This document shows positions 1-6,732 of a DNA stretch of 12,431 nucleotides, piece after piece (position 1 is the stretch's first letter; each line of letters opens with the position of its first letter). Where the stretch lies: assembly GCA_003542955.1 (NCBI GenBank), contig DPJP01000194.1, positions 3,553 through 15,983 on the forward strand, in the 5' to 3' direction. A program made the position numbers and the translations under genes. The DNA comes from Armatimonadota bacterium (GTDB lineage: Bacteria; Armatimonadota; Zipacnadia; Zipacnadales; UBA11051). Below the pieces are notes generated by a model that worked only from the letters and a program-made list of their open reading frames with translations, had not been told where the DNA came from and ran no database searches.

Positions 1-626
1 TCGAGCGCCTGCAGGTGCCGCGTGTCGCCGACGCATCGGCATATCCATACGCCCCCGCCGCTGGAGGGGTAGCGGATCATCCTGGTGATCGAGGCGTTGT
101 CGACCATGTACTGCGGAAAGCCGATCTCCGGCGCACTCAGCATCGCGTCGATCATCTTCGAGAGAAACTCCCCATGCGAGACGATGCAGACCACATCATC
201 GTCAACGTGAGCCGCCAGCAGGCTCTCGATTCCGTCGCGCGCGCGGGCGCAGGCTTGCGGGAACGGCTCACCCCCCGGGATCACATTCTCCTGCCGCCAG
301 TGTGGATCGTAGACACCGGGGTAGAGTTTGGTGGTCTCGGTCTGGGGGCGACCCTCGAGTTCGCCATAGCTGACTTCGACCAGCCACCCCTGCTCGATCG
401 GCTCCAGGTTGCAGGCCTGGCCGATGATGTCGGCGGTCTCACGCGCCCTGGGGAGTGGGGAGCAGTACAGGTGCGTGGGATTGGCCGTGGCCATGCGGGC
501 AGCGGCCATCTGCGCCTGTTGGCGCCCGAGATCGGAGAGCCCTCCGTCGACGGCAGGGTCCTGTCCCTGGACATTCCCCTCGGCGTTTCCGACCGATTGC
601 CCGTGTCGTACCAGGTAGAGCTGCAT
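1..626 (-). CDS. Histidine phosphatase family protein (phosphoglycerate mutase-like), 3' end outside window
   Basis: 208 residues are visible and the C-terminus lies beyond the left edge. The N-terminus reads MQLYLVRHGQSVGN, with the family's RHG motif at residues 7-9; His8 is the expected phospho-acceptor. Arg60 and Arg62 in SPLPRARETA, Glu89 in YGELEG (likely acid/base) and the second catalytic His151 in VSHGEF are all present, so the enzyme should be active. The family covers cofactor-dependent phosphoglycerate mutases, broad-specificity phosphatases (PhoE/GpmB type), CobC-like alpha-ribazole phosphatases and SixA. The sequence does not decide among them, although the insert after YGELEG and the total length fit the PhoE/GpmB/CobC size class better than short SixA. 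No signal peptide is seen, so it is probably cytoplasmic. ATG at 626 is chosen because AAGGA lies 8-12 bases upstream; the overlapping ATG at 630 is in another frame. The kinase upstream on the same strand ends about 550 bases away, so the two are probably separate units. Confidence 0.93.
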   Translation of the reverse strand, partial: MQLYLVRHGQSVGNAEGNVQGQDPAVDGGLSDLGRQQAQMAAARMATANPTHLYCSPLPRARETADIIGQACNLEPIEQGWLVEVSYGELEGRPQTETTKLYPGVYDPHWRQENVIPGGEPFPQACARARDGIESLLAAHVDDDVVCIVSHGEFLSKMIDAMLSAPEIGFPQYMVDNASITRMIRYPSSGGGVWICRCVGDTRHLQAL

Positions 627-733
627 GCATATCGTCCTTTGCGCTTGCGTCGAGTCCGGGCCCGGCTGTCCGCCGTTCGGGACGGGTCCTTGACCACGAT
701 GCCGACATGCCCAACGGGTATACAAGATTCCTC

Positions 734-762
734 TTGCAACCGGCACGCGCCACTGCTAAAAT
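734..762 (+). promoter_or_regulatory. Sigma70-type promoter for the small RNA
   Basis: TTGCAA (734-739), a 17-base spacer and TAAAAT (757-762) give a near-consensus vegetative promoter on the plus strand. The -10 hexamer and the following bases (TAAAATGT) are the same as in the tRNA-Leu promoter in this window, which supports it as genuine. Transcription should begin near 768-770. No protein gene starts downstream on this strand; a structured segment ending in an intrinsic terminator follows instead. Confidence 0.72.
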
Positions 763-768
763 GTGTTT

Positions 769-914
769 GAGGCCAGAGCTTGTCGGGTACAAGGCCGTTG
801 GGGCAAGCGGGGTTGGTACTGGGCTCGAGGATGCCCTGGAGCGGTGGCTTCGCACCGCGATAATTCCATTATCTCAATGGAAGATGCCCTGTTCCCGCAG
901 GGCATCCTCTCTTT
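769..914 (+). ncRNA. Candidate free-standing structured small RNA, about 145 nt, unidentified
   Basis: It lies between a near-consensus promoter and an intrinsic terminator in a gap flanked only by minus-strand genes, so it does not look like the leader of a gene. Predicted elements in order: a 5' hairpin (CTTGT 779-783 with ACAAG 789-793, extended by GGC 771-773 with GCC 794-796); a G-rich stretch (800-823); GAGGATGCCCTG (827-838); a hairpin GCGGTG/CACCGC (841-846 with 853-858); a hairpin TTCCATT/AATGGAA (864-870 with 876-882); and GATGCCCTG (883-891) followed by CAGGGCATCCTC (898-909). The last strand can pair locally as a terminator, or with 827-838 as a perfect 12-bp stem closing a multibranch structure. 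I do not recognise 6S, SRP, tmRNA, RNase P or a known riboswitch consensus. The transcript start is inferred from the promoter and the end from the T-rich tract. Confidence 0.6.
883..914 (+). terminator. Intrinsic terminator of the small RNA
   Basis: A perfect 9-bp stem, GATGCCCTG (883-891) with CAGGGCATC (898-906), has a TTCCCG loop and is followed by CTCTCTTT. The pyrimidine tract is not a pure U-run but is T-rich in a GC-rich background. The same 3' arm also complements 827-838, so terminator formation could compete with the alternative stem. Confidence 0.65.
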
Positions 915-1131
915 GTGGGTAGATGGTGTTCGACAGGGCAGTATCGGCTAGACGACTCGCCTCCCCCTCTGATGCGTCGCGTGACCGCCGCCAAGTATAC
1001 ACCCTCCCCTGCCCGATGCCCACCCCGTATTGGCTGTGCCCAGGTCCGCACGACCCTCTGGAGGACACCAATCGAGCCTTCACTCCCTGTCCTGACCGAA
1101 CTGAGGGCTTCAGAGTCCGGGCGATAGGCAG

Positions 1132-1151
1132 CGCCCCGTGCGTTCGGGGCG
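1132..1151 (-). other. Perfect stem-loop just past the kinase stop codon
   Basis: CGCCCCG (1132-1138) and CGGGGCG (1145-1151) form a 7-bp GC stem with a 6-base loop. It starts 24 bases beyond the kinase stop and could mark the 3' end of that mRNA, but no T-run follows on the minus strand, so a simple intrinsic terminator is doubtful. The rest of 915-1174 shows no gene or RNA I can support on either strand. Confidence 0.35.
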
Positions 1152-1174
1152 GGTGAGCGTCGAAGGCAGGCATA

Positions 1175-4100
1175 CTACGCGTTGTCCAGCACGTCCCTGA
1201 TCCTGGCTGCGAGGCCCCTCATCGAGAAAGGCTTCTGGATGAAGTGAACCCCTGCGGCGAGCACGCCGTGATCCACGATCACGTCGGCTGCATACCCGGA
1301 CATGAACAGGCACTTGAGGTCGGGGTACAGCGCCTGTAGCCTGGCGGCGAGGTCGCGCCCGTTCATCTCGGGCATGATCACATCGGTCATGAGCAGTTGG
1401 ATGTCGCCGGCGTGCTTCTCGGCCAGCCTGACGGCTTCACTGGGTGCCGTGGCGGGCAGTACCACATACCCCAGGCGTTCGAGCATCACCTGGGCCATCT
1501 CCTGGATAGTAGGCTCATCCTCGACCAGCAGAATGGTCTCCCTGGCGCCCAGTTGAGGCTCCGTGGCGTCAGGGGGAAGGCGTGACGGCAGGGGTTGGCC
1601 CGCGTACCGGGGCAGGTAGATGGCGAAGCGGGTGCCGAGGCCTGGTTCGCTGTAGACCTGGATGAAACCGTTGTTCTGCTTGATGATGCCGTAGACCGTG
1701 GCCAACCCCAGCCCGGTGCCCTTCCCGGTGTCCTTGGTCGTGAAAAAGGGCTCGAAGATTGTGGCGAGCGTCTCCTGGTCCATGCCGCACCCGGTGTCGG
1801 TAACGGCCATGGTGACGTACTCGCCGGGAACGGCGTCCTCGTGCAGCGCGCAGTAGGCGTCATCGACGGAGACGTTGGCCGTCTCGATTGTGAGCCTGCC
1901 CACGTCGGCGATAGCGTCGCGTGCGTTGACGCAGAGATTGGCCAGTATCTGGTCGATCTGTGCGGGGTCCATGTTGACGGCCCAGAGGTCGCCGGCCGGG
2001 TGCCAGGCCAACTCGATATCTTCGCCGATGAGCCTGCGGAGCATGCTGAGCATTCCGTCGACAGTCTCATTGAGGTCCAGGGGGCGGGGAGCGGCGGTCT
2101 GCTTGCGGGCAAACGCCAGGAGCTGTCTGGTGATGGCCGCGGAGCGCTCGGCTGCCGTGTGGATCTCGGTCAGAGACCTGTGAAGCGGATCAGTCGGGGC
2201 CAACTGCTCGAGCGCCAGCTCCGAATGGCCGATGATGACACTGAGGATATTGTTGAAGTCATGCGCAACGCCGCCGGCCAGGCGGCCCACGGACTCGAGC
2301 CGCTGCGACTGCAGCAACTGCGCCTGAAGGCTCTCACGTTCATCCTCGGCCCGCTTCTGCTCGGTTATATCTGTGTCAGAGCCGCGATACCCGCGAAGCG
2401 TGCCGTCCGGACTGAGCATTGGAATACCATTGGTGGAAACCCATAGCGTCTGACCATCGCGGGCCTGGACGGGATTGATGACACCGGTGAATGCTCGGCC
2501 GCGGGCGAGCATGTCGAGCGCCGCGGACTTGAACTCCTCTCGCCCCTGCTGCGGATGCAGGTCGTGGAAGTGCATCTTGCCGACCAGCTCTTCGGGTCGG
2601 TAGCCGAGGACCGCCTCGACCACGTGGCTCACGTACGTGTACAGCCCTTCGGCATCGACCTCCCAGGTGTAGGTCCGGCTCTGCTCGGCCAATTCGTCGA
2701 ACCGCTGCTTGCTCTGTCGCAGCGCCTCCTCGGACTGCTTGCGCTCGTTGATGTCGACATTGAACTCCGCCACGAGCCACTCGCCCGTCGAGTCCTGGAA
2801 GGGAATTGTGTGCACCTCGATGGCGCGATTGCCCTCACGGGGGAGTGTCTCCTCGGTGATGACCGGCTGCCGAGTCTGCAGGGCCCTCGGGATGCCACAG
2901 GTCTGGCAGGGAGCGTCCGCCCCCATGAAGTACTCATAGCACTTCCTGCCGGTCGGGTCGCCGTAAGTCGCTTGCCAGCCGGGGTCCACGTAGCGGAGGT
3001 TGAACTCTGCGTCAACTATGTCTATGCCTGTGCGGGTGACACCCAGGATGTAGTCGAGGCGTTGGCGCTCCTCGGCAAGCTGCTCTCTGCGGCGGTACTC
3101 CTCCGTCACATCCCTGAATACCAGCACCGCTCCGGTGACCGCACCATTCTCGTCATGGATCGGGGCGCAACTGTCGGCAATCTGGTATTCCGGCCCGTCG
3201 CGGGCGACCAGTGTGGTGTGGTTGGCCAGCGCCACGGTGACGCCTTCGCGCAGCGTGCGCCGGACCGGGCTCTCGGCGGTCTCGCGCGTGCGGGCGTCGA
3301 TGACCCGGAATACCTGCTCAATGGGCCGCCGGGACGCATCATCGGTGGACCAGCCGGTCAGACGTTCGGCGACGGAGTTGAGACTGGCGACGGCGCCTTC
3401 GGCGTCGCAGGCAATGACACCGTCGCCAATCGAGCGCAGGGTCGCGGCCAGGTGCTGCTCGCTCTCGCGCAGTTCCAGCGTCTTTTCGGCTACGAGTTGC
3501 TCCAGAACCGTTCGGCGGTGGAGGACCATGCCGATGACCACGGCCAGTGCCGCGGTGAGCAGCAATCCCATCAGTCCGGTGAGGCGGCCTGCCCTGGCCG
3601 GGTATATGCGCATGAAGCCGGCGTCGGCGTAGGCGGTCAGTGCGAAGGTCTTGCCGAATGCGAAGATCGGGCGCATCGTGGAGAGCGTCGCGCCGGAAGT
3701 GGCTCCGGCCGGGTCGGTGGCAGCCAGCGAGTGGATTCTGCCGTCTGTACCCAGGAGCCCGACGGCCAACTGGGTTCCCAGGATGCTCGCCCCCGCGCTC
3801 TCCAACAGCCCTTCGGGTCGCAGCGTGGCGATGGCAAAGCCGATGGCCTGCTTGGGGTGCGCAGTGTCGAAGACCGGCTCGCACACCAGGATCGCGCTCG
3901 CGCTGTCGGTGTCCTGCACAGGCGCCATGGAAGCGGATGCGGTGATCAGGCCCGTGCGCTCGGCTTCCTCCAGAACGGCCCGGATCGACGGGTCCGAACC
4001 GAGGTCGTACCCCAGTGATGGTTCATTGCCCTCGCGTGGAGCCACTCTTGAGATCGGGTAGTGCACATCTCGGGCGGTGACCGGGGTCCGCCGTCCCCGG

Positions 4101-5161
4101 GCGTCGAGTTCCCATATCCGGTACCCGTTCAGTCCGGCCGCACACTCGGCCGCCTCGAATGCATCTCTCCTCGCCGCCGGCACGACACATGCCCAGGCCC
4201 ACGCTTTGATGGCCGGATTTCTTGTCAGGTGGGCAGTGTATCGGCCGAACTCGTCGGGAGTGACTTCGTTGCTGCTTGCGTAGAATCGGGCCAGTCCCTC
4301 GAGTTCGGTGTTGCGCAGATCGCGGAGCACGTCGGCGACGGCGTGAGTCCGGCTGGCTCCCAACTGAGCGAAGGCAGTGCGGCGAGCATGCAACTCGCCC
4401 TGATGAGCCGTCCACGAAACGAAGGCGGTCAGTGCCAACCCGGCGGCAACAACGAGGGCAAGCTCTATCTGCTGCATCCACCGTGGCGCGGCGCCGCCCA
4501 GGCGAGCGCGCCGGGCCAGCAGACCCCTCCCGGCCACCAGGACCAGGATCAGTGTGCAGGCGAGCACCAGCGGCGTTGTGGCCGCACGGGCGAGGTCTCG
4601 TCTCCAGGTATGGGCGTCGAAATCGACTGCCAGAATGGCGATGGTCTTGCCGGTGCGCTCATCCTCGACCGCTGCGCAACCGCTGACGAAAGTACCCCAT
4701 CTGTCGGAGAACGGCCCGACCACCTCGGCGGCGCCGGTATCCATCACGCGCAGGAATGCCTCCGGCGCGTCTTCGTAGGGCATCCCCGCCGGCGACTCAT
4801 CGGGGTGCCCTACAGGCGAGTCATCGACGAGGAAGACGAGGCCGCCGCCGGGGCCGCGGTTCATCATGTAGATGAAACGACACTTTGGTTTGGCCTGTCT
4901 CACGGCAGCCAGGTGCGCCTTGAGCCGAAGGTAGTTGGGAGTGTCCACATCGGCATCGGTGCCGGTGAGTGCCCTGACCTGGTCGGTATGCACAGCCTGG
5001 GCGACGAGGCGGGTCTGCTGGAGGAGGTCGTCGCGCATGGCCCGGTCGGCCCGGCGCACCATCCACCAGGACATCAGCCCGCCGGCCAGTGTGATCACCA
5101 GCAGAGCGACCGGCACACGGTGCAGTCGGACGGATACTCTCGCCGTCTGGGCTCTCGTCAT
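1175..5161 (-). CDS. Hybrid sensor histidine kinase (dual extracytoplasmic sensors, 3 PAS, HisKA-HATPase, receiver)
   Basis: A 1328-residue membrane two-component kinase. Helix TM1 (16-35) is followed by a Cache/PDC-like sensor (about 40-192, with FIYMMNR, VFLVDDSP, DRWGTFVSG and ILAVDFD), TM2 (196-215), TM3 (232-250), a CHASE-like sensor (about 270-460, with FYASS, DEFGRY and PAIKAWAWACVVP), and TM4 (527-548). Three PAS domains follow (about 565-692, 700-807, 818-936); the second carries Cys741, Cys752 and Cys755. The kinase core has phospho-acceptor His967 in GGVAHDFNN, an N-box around Asn1079, a G1 box DTGCGMD (1122-1128) and a G2 box GKGTGLGL (1146-1153). The C-terminal receiver (1209-1328) has Glu1214-Asp1215, acceptor Asp1260 in TDVIMPEMNG and Lys1310 in QKPF, so all catalytic residues are present. 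No separate response regulator or output domain is adjacent, so its target is unknown. ATG 5161 is preferred because GGGGGAG sits about 7 bases upstream and the protein then begins just before TM1; the open frame extends to 5395, but those 78 residues show no domain. A possible weak minus-strand promoter (TTGTGC, 18 nt, TACTCT at 5272-5301) would also favour 5161. Confidence 0.95.
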   Translation of the reverse strand: MTRAQTARVSVRLHRVPVALLVITLAGGLMSWWMVRRADRAMRDDLLQQTRLVAQAVHTDQVRALTGTDADVDTPNYLRLKAHLAAVRQAKPKCRFIYMMNRGPGGGLVFLVDDSPVGHPDESPAGMPYEDAPEAFLRVMDTGAAEVVGPFSDRWGTFVSGCAAVEDERTGKTIAILAVDFDAHTWRRDLARAATTPLVLACTLILVLVAGRGLLARRARLGGAAPRWMQQIELALVVAAGLALTAFVSWTAHQGELHARRTAFAQLGASRTHAVADVLRDLRNTELEGLARFYASSNEVTPDEFGRYTAHLTRNPAIKAWAWACVVPAARRDAFEAAECAAGLNGYRIWELDARGRRTPVTARDVHYPISRVAPREGNEPSLGYDLGSDPSIRAVLEEAERTGLITASASMAPVQDTDSASAILVCEPVFDTAHPKQAIGFAIATLRPEGLLESAGASILGTQLAVGLLGTDGRIHSLAATDPAGATSGATLSTMRPIFAFGKTFALTAYADAGFMRIYPARAGRLTGLMGLLLTAALAVVIGMVLHRRTVLEQLVAEKTLELRESEQHLAATLRSIGDGVIACDAEGAVASLNSVAERLTGWSTDDASRRPIEQVFRVIDARTRETAESPVRRTLREGVTVALANHTTLVARDGPEYQIADSCAPIHDENGAVTGAVLVFRDVTEEYRRREQLAEERQRLDYILGVTRTGIDIVDAEFNLRYVDPGWQATYGDPTGRKCYEYFMGADAPCQTCGIPRALQTRQPVITEETLPREGNRAIEVHTIPFQDSTGEWLVAEFNVDINERKQSEEALRQSKQRFDELAEQSRTYTWEVDAEGLYTYVSHVVEAVLGYRPEELVGKMHFHDLHPQQGREEFKSAALDMLARGRAFTGVINPVQARDGQTLWVSTNGIPMLSPDGTLRGYRGSDTDITEQKRAEDERESLQAQLLQSQRLESVGRLAGGVAHDFNNILSVIIGHSELALEQLAPTDPLHRSLTEIHTAAERSAAITRQLLAFARKQTAAPRPLDLNETVDGMLSMLRRLIGEDIELAWHPAGDLWAVNMDPAQIDQILANLCVNARDAIADVGRLTIETANVSVDDAYCALHEDAVPGEYVTMAVTDTGCGMDQETLATIFEPFFTTKDTGKGTGLGLATVYGIIKQNNGFIQVYSEPGLGTRFAIYLPRYAGQPLPSRLPPDATEPQLGARETILLVEDEPTIQEMAQVMLERLGYVVLPATAPSEAVRLAEKHAGDIQLLMTDVIMPEMNGRDLAARLQALYPDLKCLFMSGYAADVIVDHGVLAAGVHFIQKPFSMRGLAARIRDVLDNA

Positions 5162-5552
5162 CCGCACGCTCCCCCAGGGCGGTTCTCGTGTGACGGCGGG
5201 GCCAGATGTGAAGCGCCCCTGGCCCCGGTTCACGCATTCGACGAGGACTTTCGCGGCACCGGGGCACAAAGAGAGTAGCACAATGCCGGGGACGCGCACA
5301 ACCGAGGCCGCCGTTTGTCTGGCAACCGCTGGTCGAACGCACGCGATTCGTCGCCCAGTAGGGATCTGGACGCCCCGTGGACCTCGGCAGTTCACCAGTT
5401 CCGCGAACCCGCAGCCCCGTGCGCGGGGCGCACCGCATGTCTGCGTTCATGCGCGGGGCGGCGGCGGCCACCAGCTCTCGCAACTCCCATGCGACACTCG
5501 ATCGACTGTAACCCATGTACGTTACTCGCTCACACCCGCGGGCGGCGGGATA
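5162..5552. other. Intergenic region between kinase and tRNA promoter; no credible gene
   Basis: No protein gene can be supported here. It contains the upstream region of the minus-strand kinase, including the weak candidate promoter TTGTGC/TACTCT (5272-5301, minus). It also holds a perfect 6-bp stem-loop GCCCCG-TGCG-CGGGGC (5414-5429) and a small inverted repeat GTAAC-8 nt-GTTAC (5508-5525) 27 bases ahead of the tRNA -35 box. A GCGCGGGGCG string occurs twice (5421-5430 and again near 5452). None has a proven role; the GTAAC/GTTAC repeat could be an operator but is too short to rely on. Confidence 0.5.
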
Positions 5553-5581
5553 TTGACAAGCACTCCGCGAGGCGGTAAAAT
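5553..5581 (+). promoter_or_regulatory. Sigma70-type promoter of tRNA-Leu
   Basis: Perfect -35 TTGACA (5553-5558), a 17-base spacer and -10 TAAAAT (5576-5581). The -10 box ends 17 bases before the tRNA 5' end, so the start near 5588 gives a leader of about ten bases for RNase P to remove. The spacer and discriminator are GC-rich, as is common for stable-RNA promoters. Confidence 0.88.
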
Positions 5582-5598
5582 GTCGCCACTGTCAAGGT

Positions 5599-5685
5599 GC
5601 CGAAGTGGTGGAATTGGCAGACACGCTGTCCTCAGGAGGCAGTGAGCTCACGCTCGTGCCGGTTCAAATCCGGCCTTCGGCACCA
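5599..5685 (+). tRNA. tRNA-Leu, anticodon CAG, CCA encoded
   Basis: An 87-nt class II tRNA. The acceptor stem pairs GCCGAAG (5599-5605) with CTTCGGC (5675-5681), followed by A and encoded CCA (5682-5685). The anticodon stem CTGTC/GGCAG (5626-5630 with 5638-5642) encloses the loop CTCAGGA with anticodon CAG at 5633-5635, reading CUG leucine codons. A long variable arm (about 5643-5657), typical of leucine tRNAs, and a T-arm GCCGG-TTCAAAT-CCGGC complete the cloverleaf. CUG is abundant in the neighbouring GC-rich genes. Confidence 0.98.
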
Positions 5686-5712
5686 GATACCCCAGACTAC
5701 GCCGACTACCGC

Positions 5713-5749
5713 TGCCGCCTTCTCCCGGAGGGCGGCATTCTGCGTTTCG
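5713..5749 (+). terminator. Likely terminator after tRNA-Leu
   Basis: A 10-bp stem, TGCCGCCTTC (5713-5722) with GAGGGCGGCA (5728-5737, one G-T pair), has a five-base loop. TTCTGCGTTT follows, with a further CCCTTTTCTT at 5752-5761. The hairpin is strong and correctly placed, but the T-tract is imperfect. It separates the tRNA from the sigma-factor gene, which starts about 110 bases later. Confidence 0.6.
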
Positions 5750-5844
5750 CGCCCTTTTCTTGCGCGCCATTAGACAAATCCAGACGGAATACAGACACTG
5801 AGAGAACGGACGGATGCAGTCGTCCCCGGCCAGGTCGAGTGTCG

Positions 5845-6390
5845 ATGAGAACCGTCGGACCAGAAGAGGACTGCTGCCTGCTCTCCGCGCTCGGCCGCGG
5901 GGACATGTCGGCACTGGATGCGCTCTATGACAAGTACGGCGCCCTGATCTACCAGTTCCTGATCCTGCACACGCGGACACGGGAGGACGCCGAGGACGTT
6001 CTGCAAGAAGCGTTCCTGAGCCTGATTGAGCGCGGGCGCGGGGTGACGAGTATCCGCAATGTGAAGGCGTACCTGCTGAAGGTGGCGCTGAACAAGGCCA
6101 GTCACCTGCACCGCCGGGCGGCCCCGGTCTCGCTCAGTGAGCGCGATGCGGACCTGGTGGACCTTGACGACCCGGGGCCGGAGGGCGTGTTCCGCTCGGT
6201 CGATGTGAGGGACGCGCTCGAGCAGTTGCCGCTTGCGCAGTGCGAAGTGATCATCCTGAAGGTCTGGCATGAGTTGACTTTCGCCGAAATCGCGGAAGTG
6301 CTCGACGTGTCTATCAACACGGCGGCCAGTCGTTACCGGTACGGGCTGGAGAAGCTACAGCAGACATTGGGTGGTGCGAATGGGAAATGA
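5845..6390 (+). CDS. RNA polymerase sigma factor, ECF subfamily
   Basis: A 181-residue cytoplasmic sigma factor with only regions 2 and 4, the ECF architecture. Region 2 (about 22-92) contains ALDALYDKYGALIYQFLI and DAEDVLQEAFLSL, the core-polymerase and -10 recognition helices. A short acidic linker (about 98-118) leads to region 4 (about 120-173) with LTFAEIAEVLDVSINTAASRY, the helix-turn-helix that reads the -35 element. ATG 5845 is chosen because the region 2 alignment begins about 20 residues later; the GTG two codons upstream (5839) has an AGG closer to ideal spacing and is a real alternative. The open frame extends back into the tRNA gene, which cannot be coding. The 3' end overlaps the next gene by 11 bases, pointing to translational coupling with its probable anti-sigma factor. 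ECF factors usually activate their own operon, but I could not identify a matching promoter motif upstream. Confidence 0.94.
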   Translation: MRTVGPEEDCCLLSALGRGDMSALDALYDKYGALIYQFLILHTRTREDAEDVLQEAFLSLIERGRGVTSIRNVKAYLLKVALNKASHLHRRAAPVSLSERDADLVDLDDPGPEGVFRSVDVRDALEQLPLAQCEVIILKVWHELTFAEIAEVLDVSINTAASRYRYGLEKLQQTLGGANGK

Positions 6391-6727
6391 GAGCCGGCTC
6401 GAGGAGGGCTTGCGAGGGGTGCGCCTTCGTCGCCCCCCGGCGCACGTTCGCTCTGAGCTGCTGCTGGCTGCGCACCGGGAGGCGCGCAGCCAGCGGCGGC
6501 TGAGACGGATGACGTGGGCGCTGGTCGCGGCCGCGGCGCTACTGCTGGTGGTCAACATGGTCGCGCTGCACATCTACTCGACGACGGCCGGGCCTCCGGT
6601 GGGCGGGCCCGGCGTCACGGGGGAGATCAACTTGACCCCGGTGTCGTATGAGGCCATCCAGGAGCGCTACCACGCCATCAGCAACGCGGTGGTCCCCAAC
6701 GGCGACCACTCGCCGCGAGGAGAGTGA
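6380..6727 (+). CDS. Small single-pass membrane protein, probable anti-sigma factor
   Basis: 115 residues: a basic, Arg-rich cytoplasmic N-terminus (1-44, with LEEGLRGVRLRRPPAHVRSELL), one hydrophobic helix (about 45-66, WALVAAAALLLVVNMVALHIY), and a Gly/Pro-rich tail of about 50 residues outside. Position and topology are those of a membrane anti-sigma factor: it overlaps the ECF sigma gene by 11 bases and has a short cytosolic segment able to bind the sigma factor. There is no zinc-binding HXXXCXXC motif and no recognisable anti-sigma domain, so the role rests on context. ATG 6380 is preferred over GTG 6371 or 6374 for its position near GGGTGG (6370-6375) and its lower overlap. The external tail could be a target for regulated proteolysis, but that is inference. 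Confidence 0.8.
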   Translation: MGNESRLEEGLRGVRLRRPPAHVRSELLLAAHREARSQRRLRRMTWALVAAAALLLVVNMVALHIYSTTAGPPVGGPGVTGEINLTPVSYEAIQERYHAISNAVVPNGDHSPRGE

Positions 6728-6732
6728 GCCGT

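Noticed and set aside
719..745. Minus-strand promoter for the phosphatase (TATACC with a weak -35)
   Set aside because: The -35 element is poor (TGCCGG) and overlaps the much better plus-strand promoter; too weak to annotate.
15..770. Plus-strand frame of 251 codons at the left end
   Set aside because: It is opposite the histidine phosphatase, whose RHG, YGELEG and VSHGE motifs are clear.
769..914. Identification of the small RNA as 6S RNA
   Set aside because: A short GCAAGCGGG match to E. coli 6S exists, but the single long hairpin with central bubble is absent and the 3' end is a multibranch/terminator structure.
2555..5278. Long plus-strand open frames (487 and 405 codons) opposite the kinase
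   Set aside because: They lie exactly antisense to a gene with every catalytic motif intact and encode low-complexity sequence; GC-rich genes commonly leave such frames open.
5162..5395. N-terminal extension of the kinase reading frame (78 more residues)
   Set aside because: It has no domain, would place Arg/Pro-rich sequence ahead of TM1, and the start at 5161 has a good ribosome-binding site at the correct spacing.
5508..5525. GTAAC-8 nt-GTTAC inverted repeat as an operator
   Set aside because: Five-base arms are easily found by chance and only one copy is present in the window.
5599..5685. tRNA-Leu as an integration (att) site
   Set aside because: No integrase, no repeat of the tRNA 3' end and no shift in gene style on either side within the window.
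5605..5844. Upstream extension of the sigma-factor frame beginning inside the tRNA
   Set aside because: It would translate tRNA-Leu and its terminator; sigma region 2 needs only the part from 5845.
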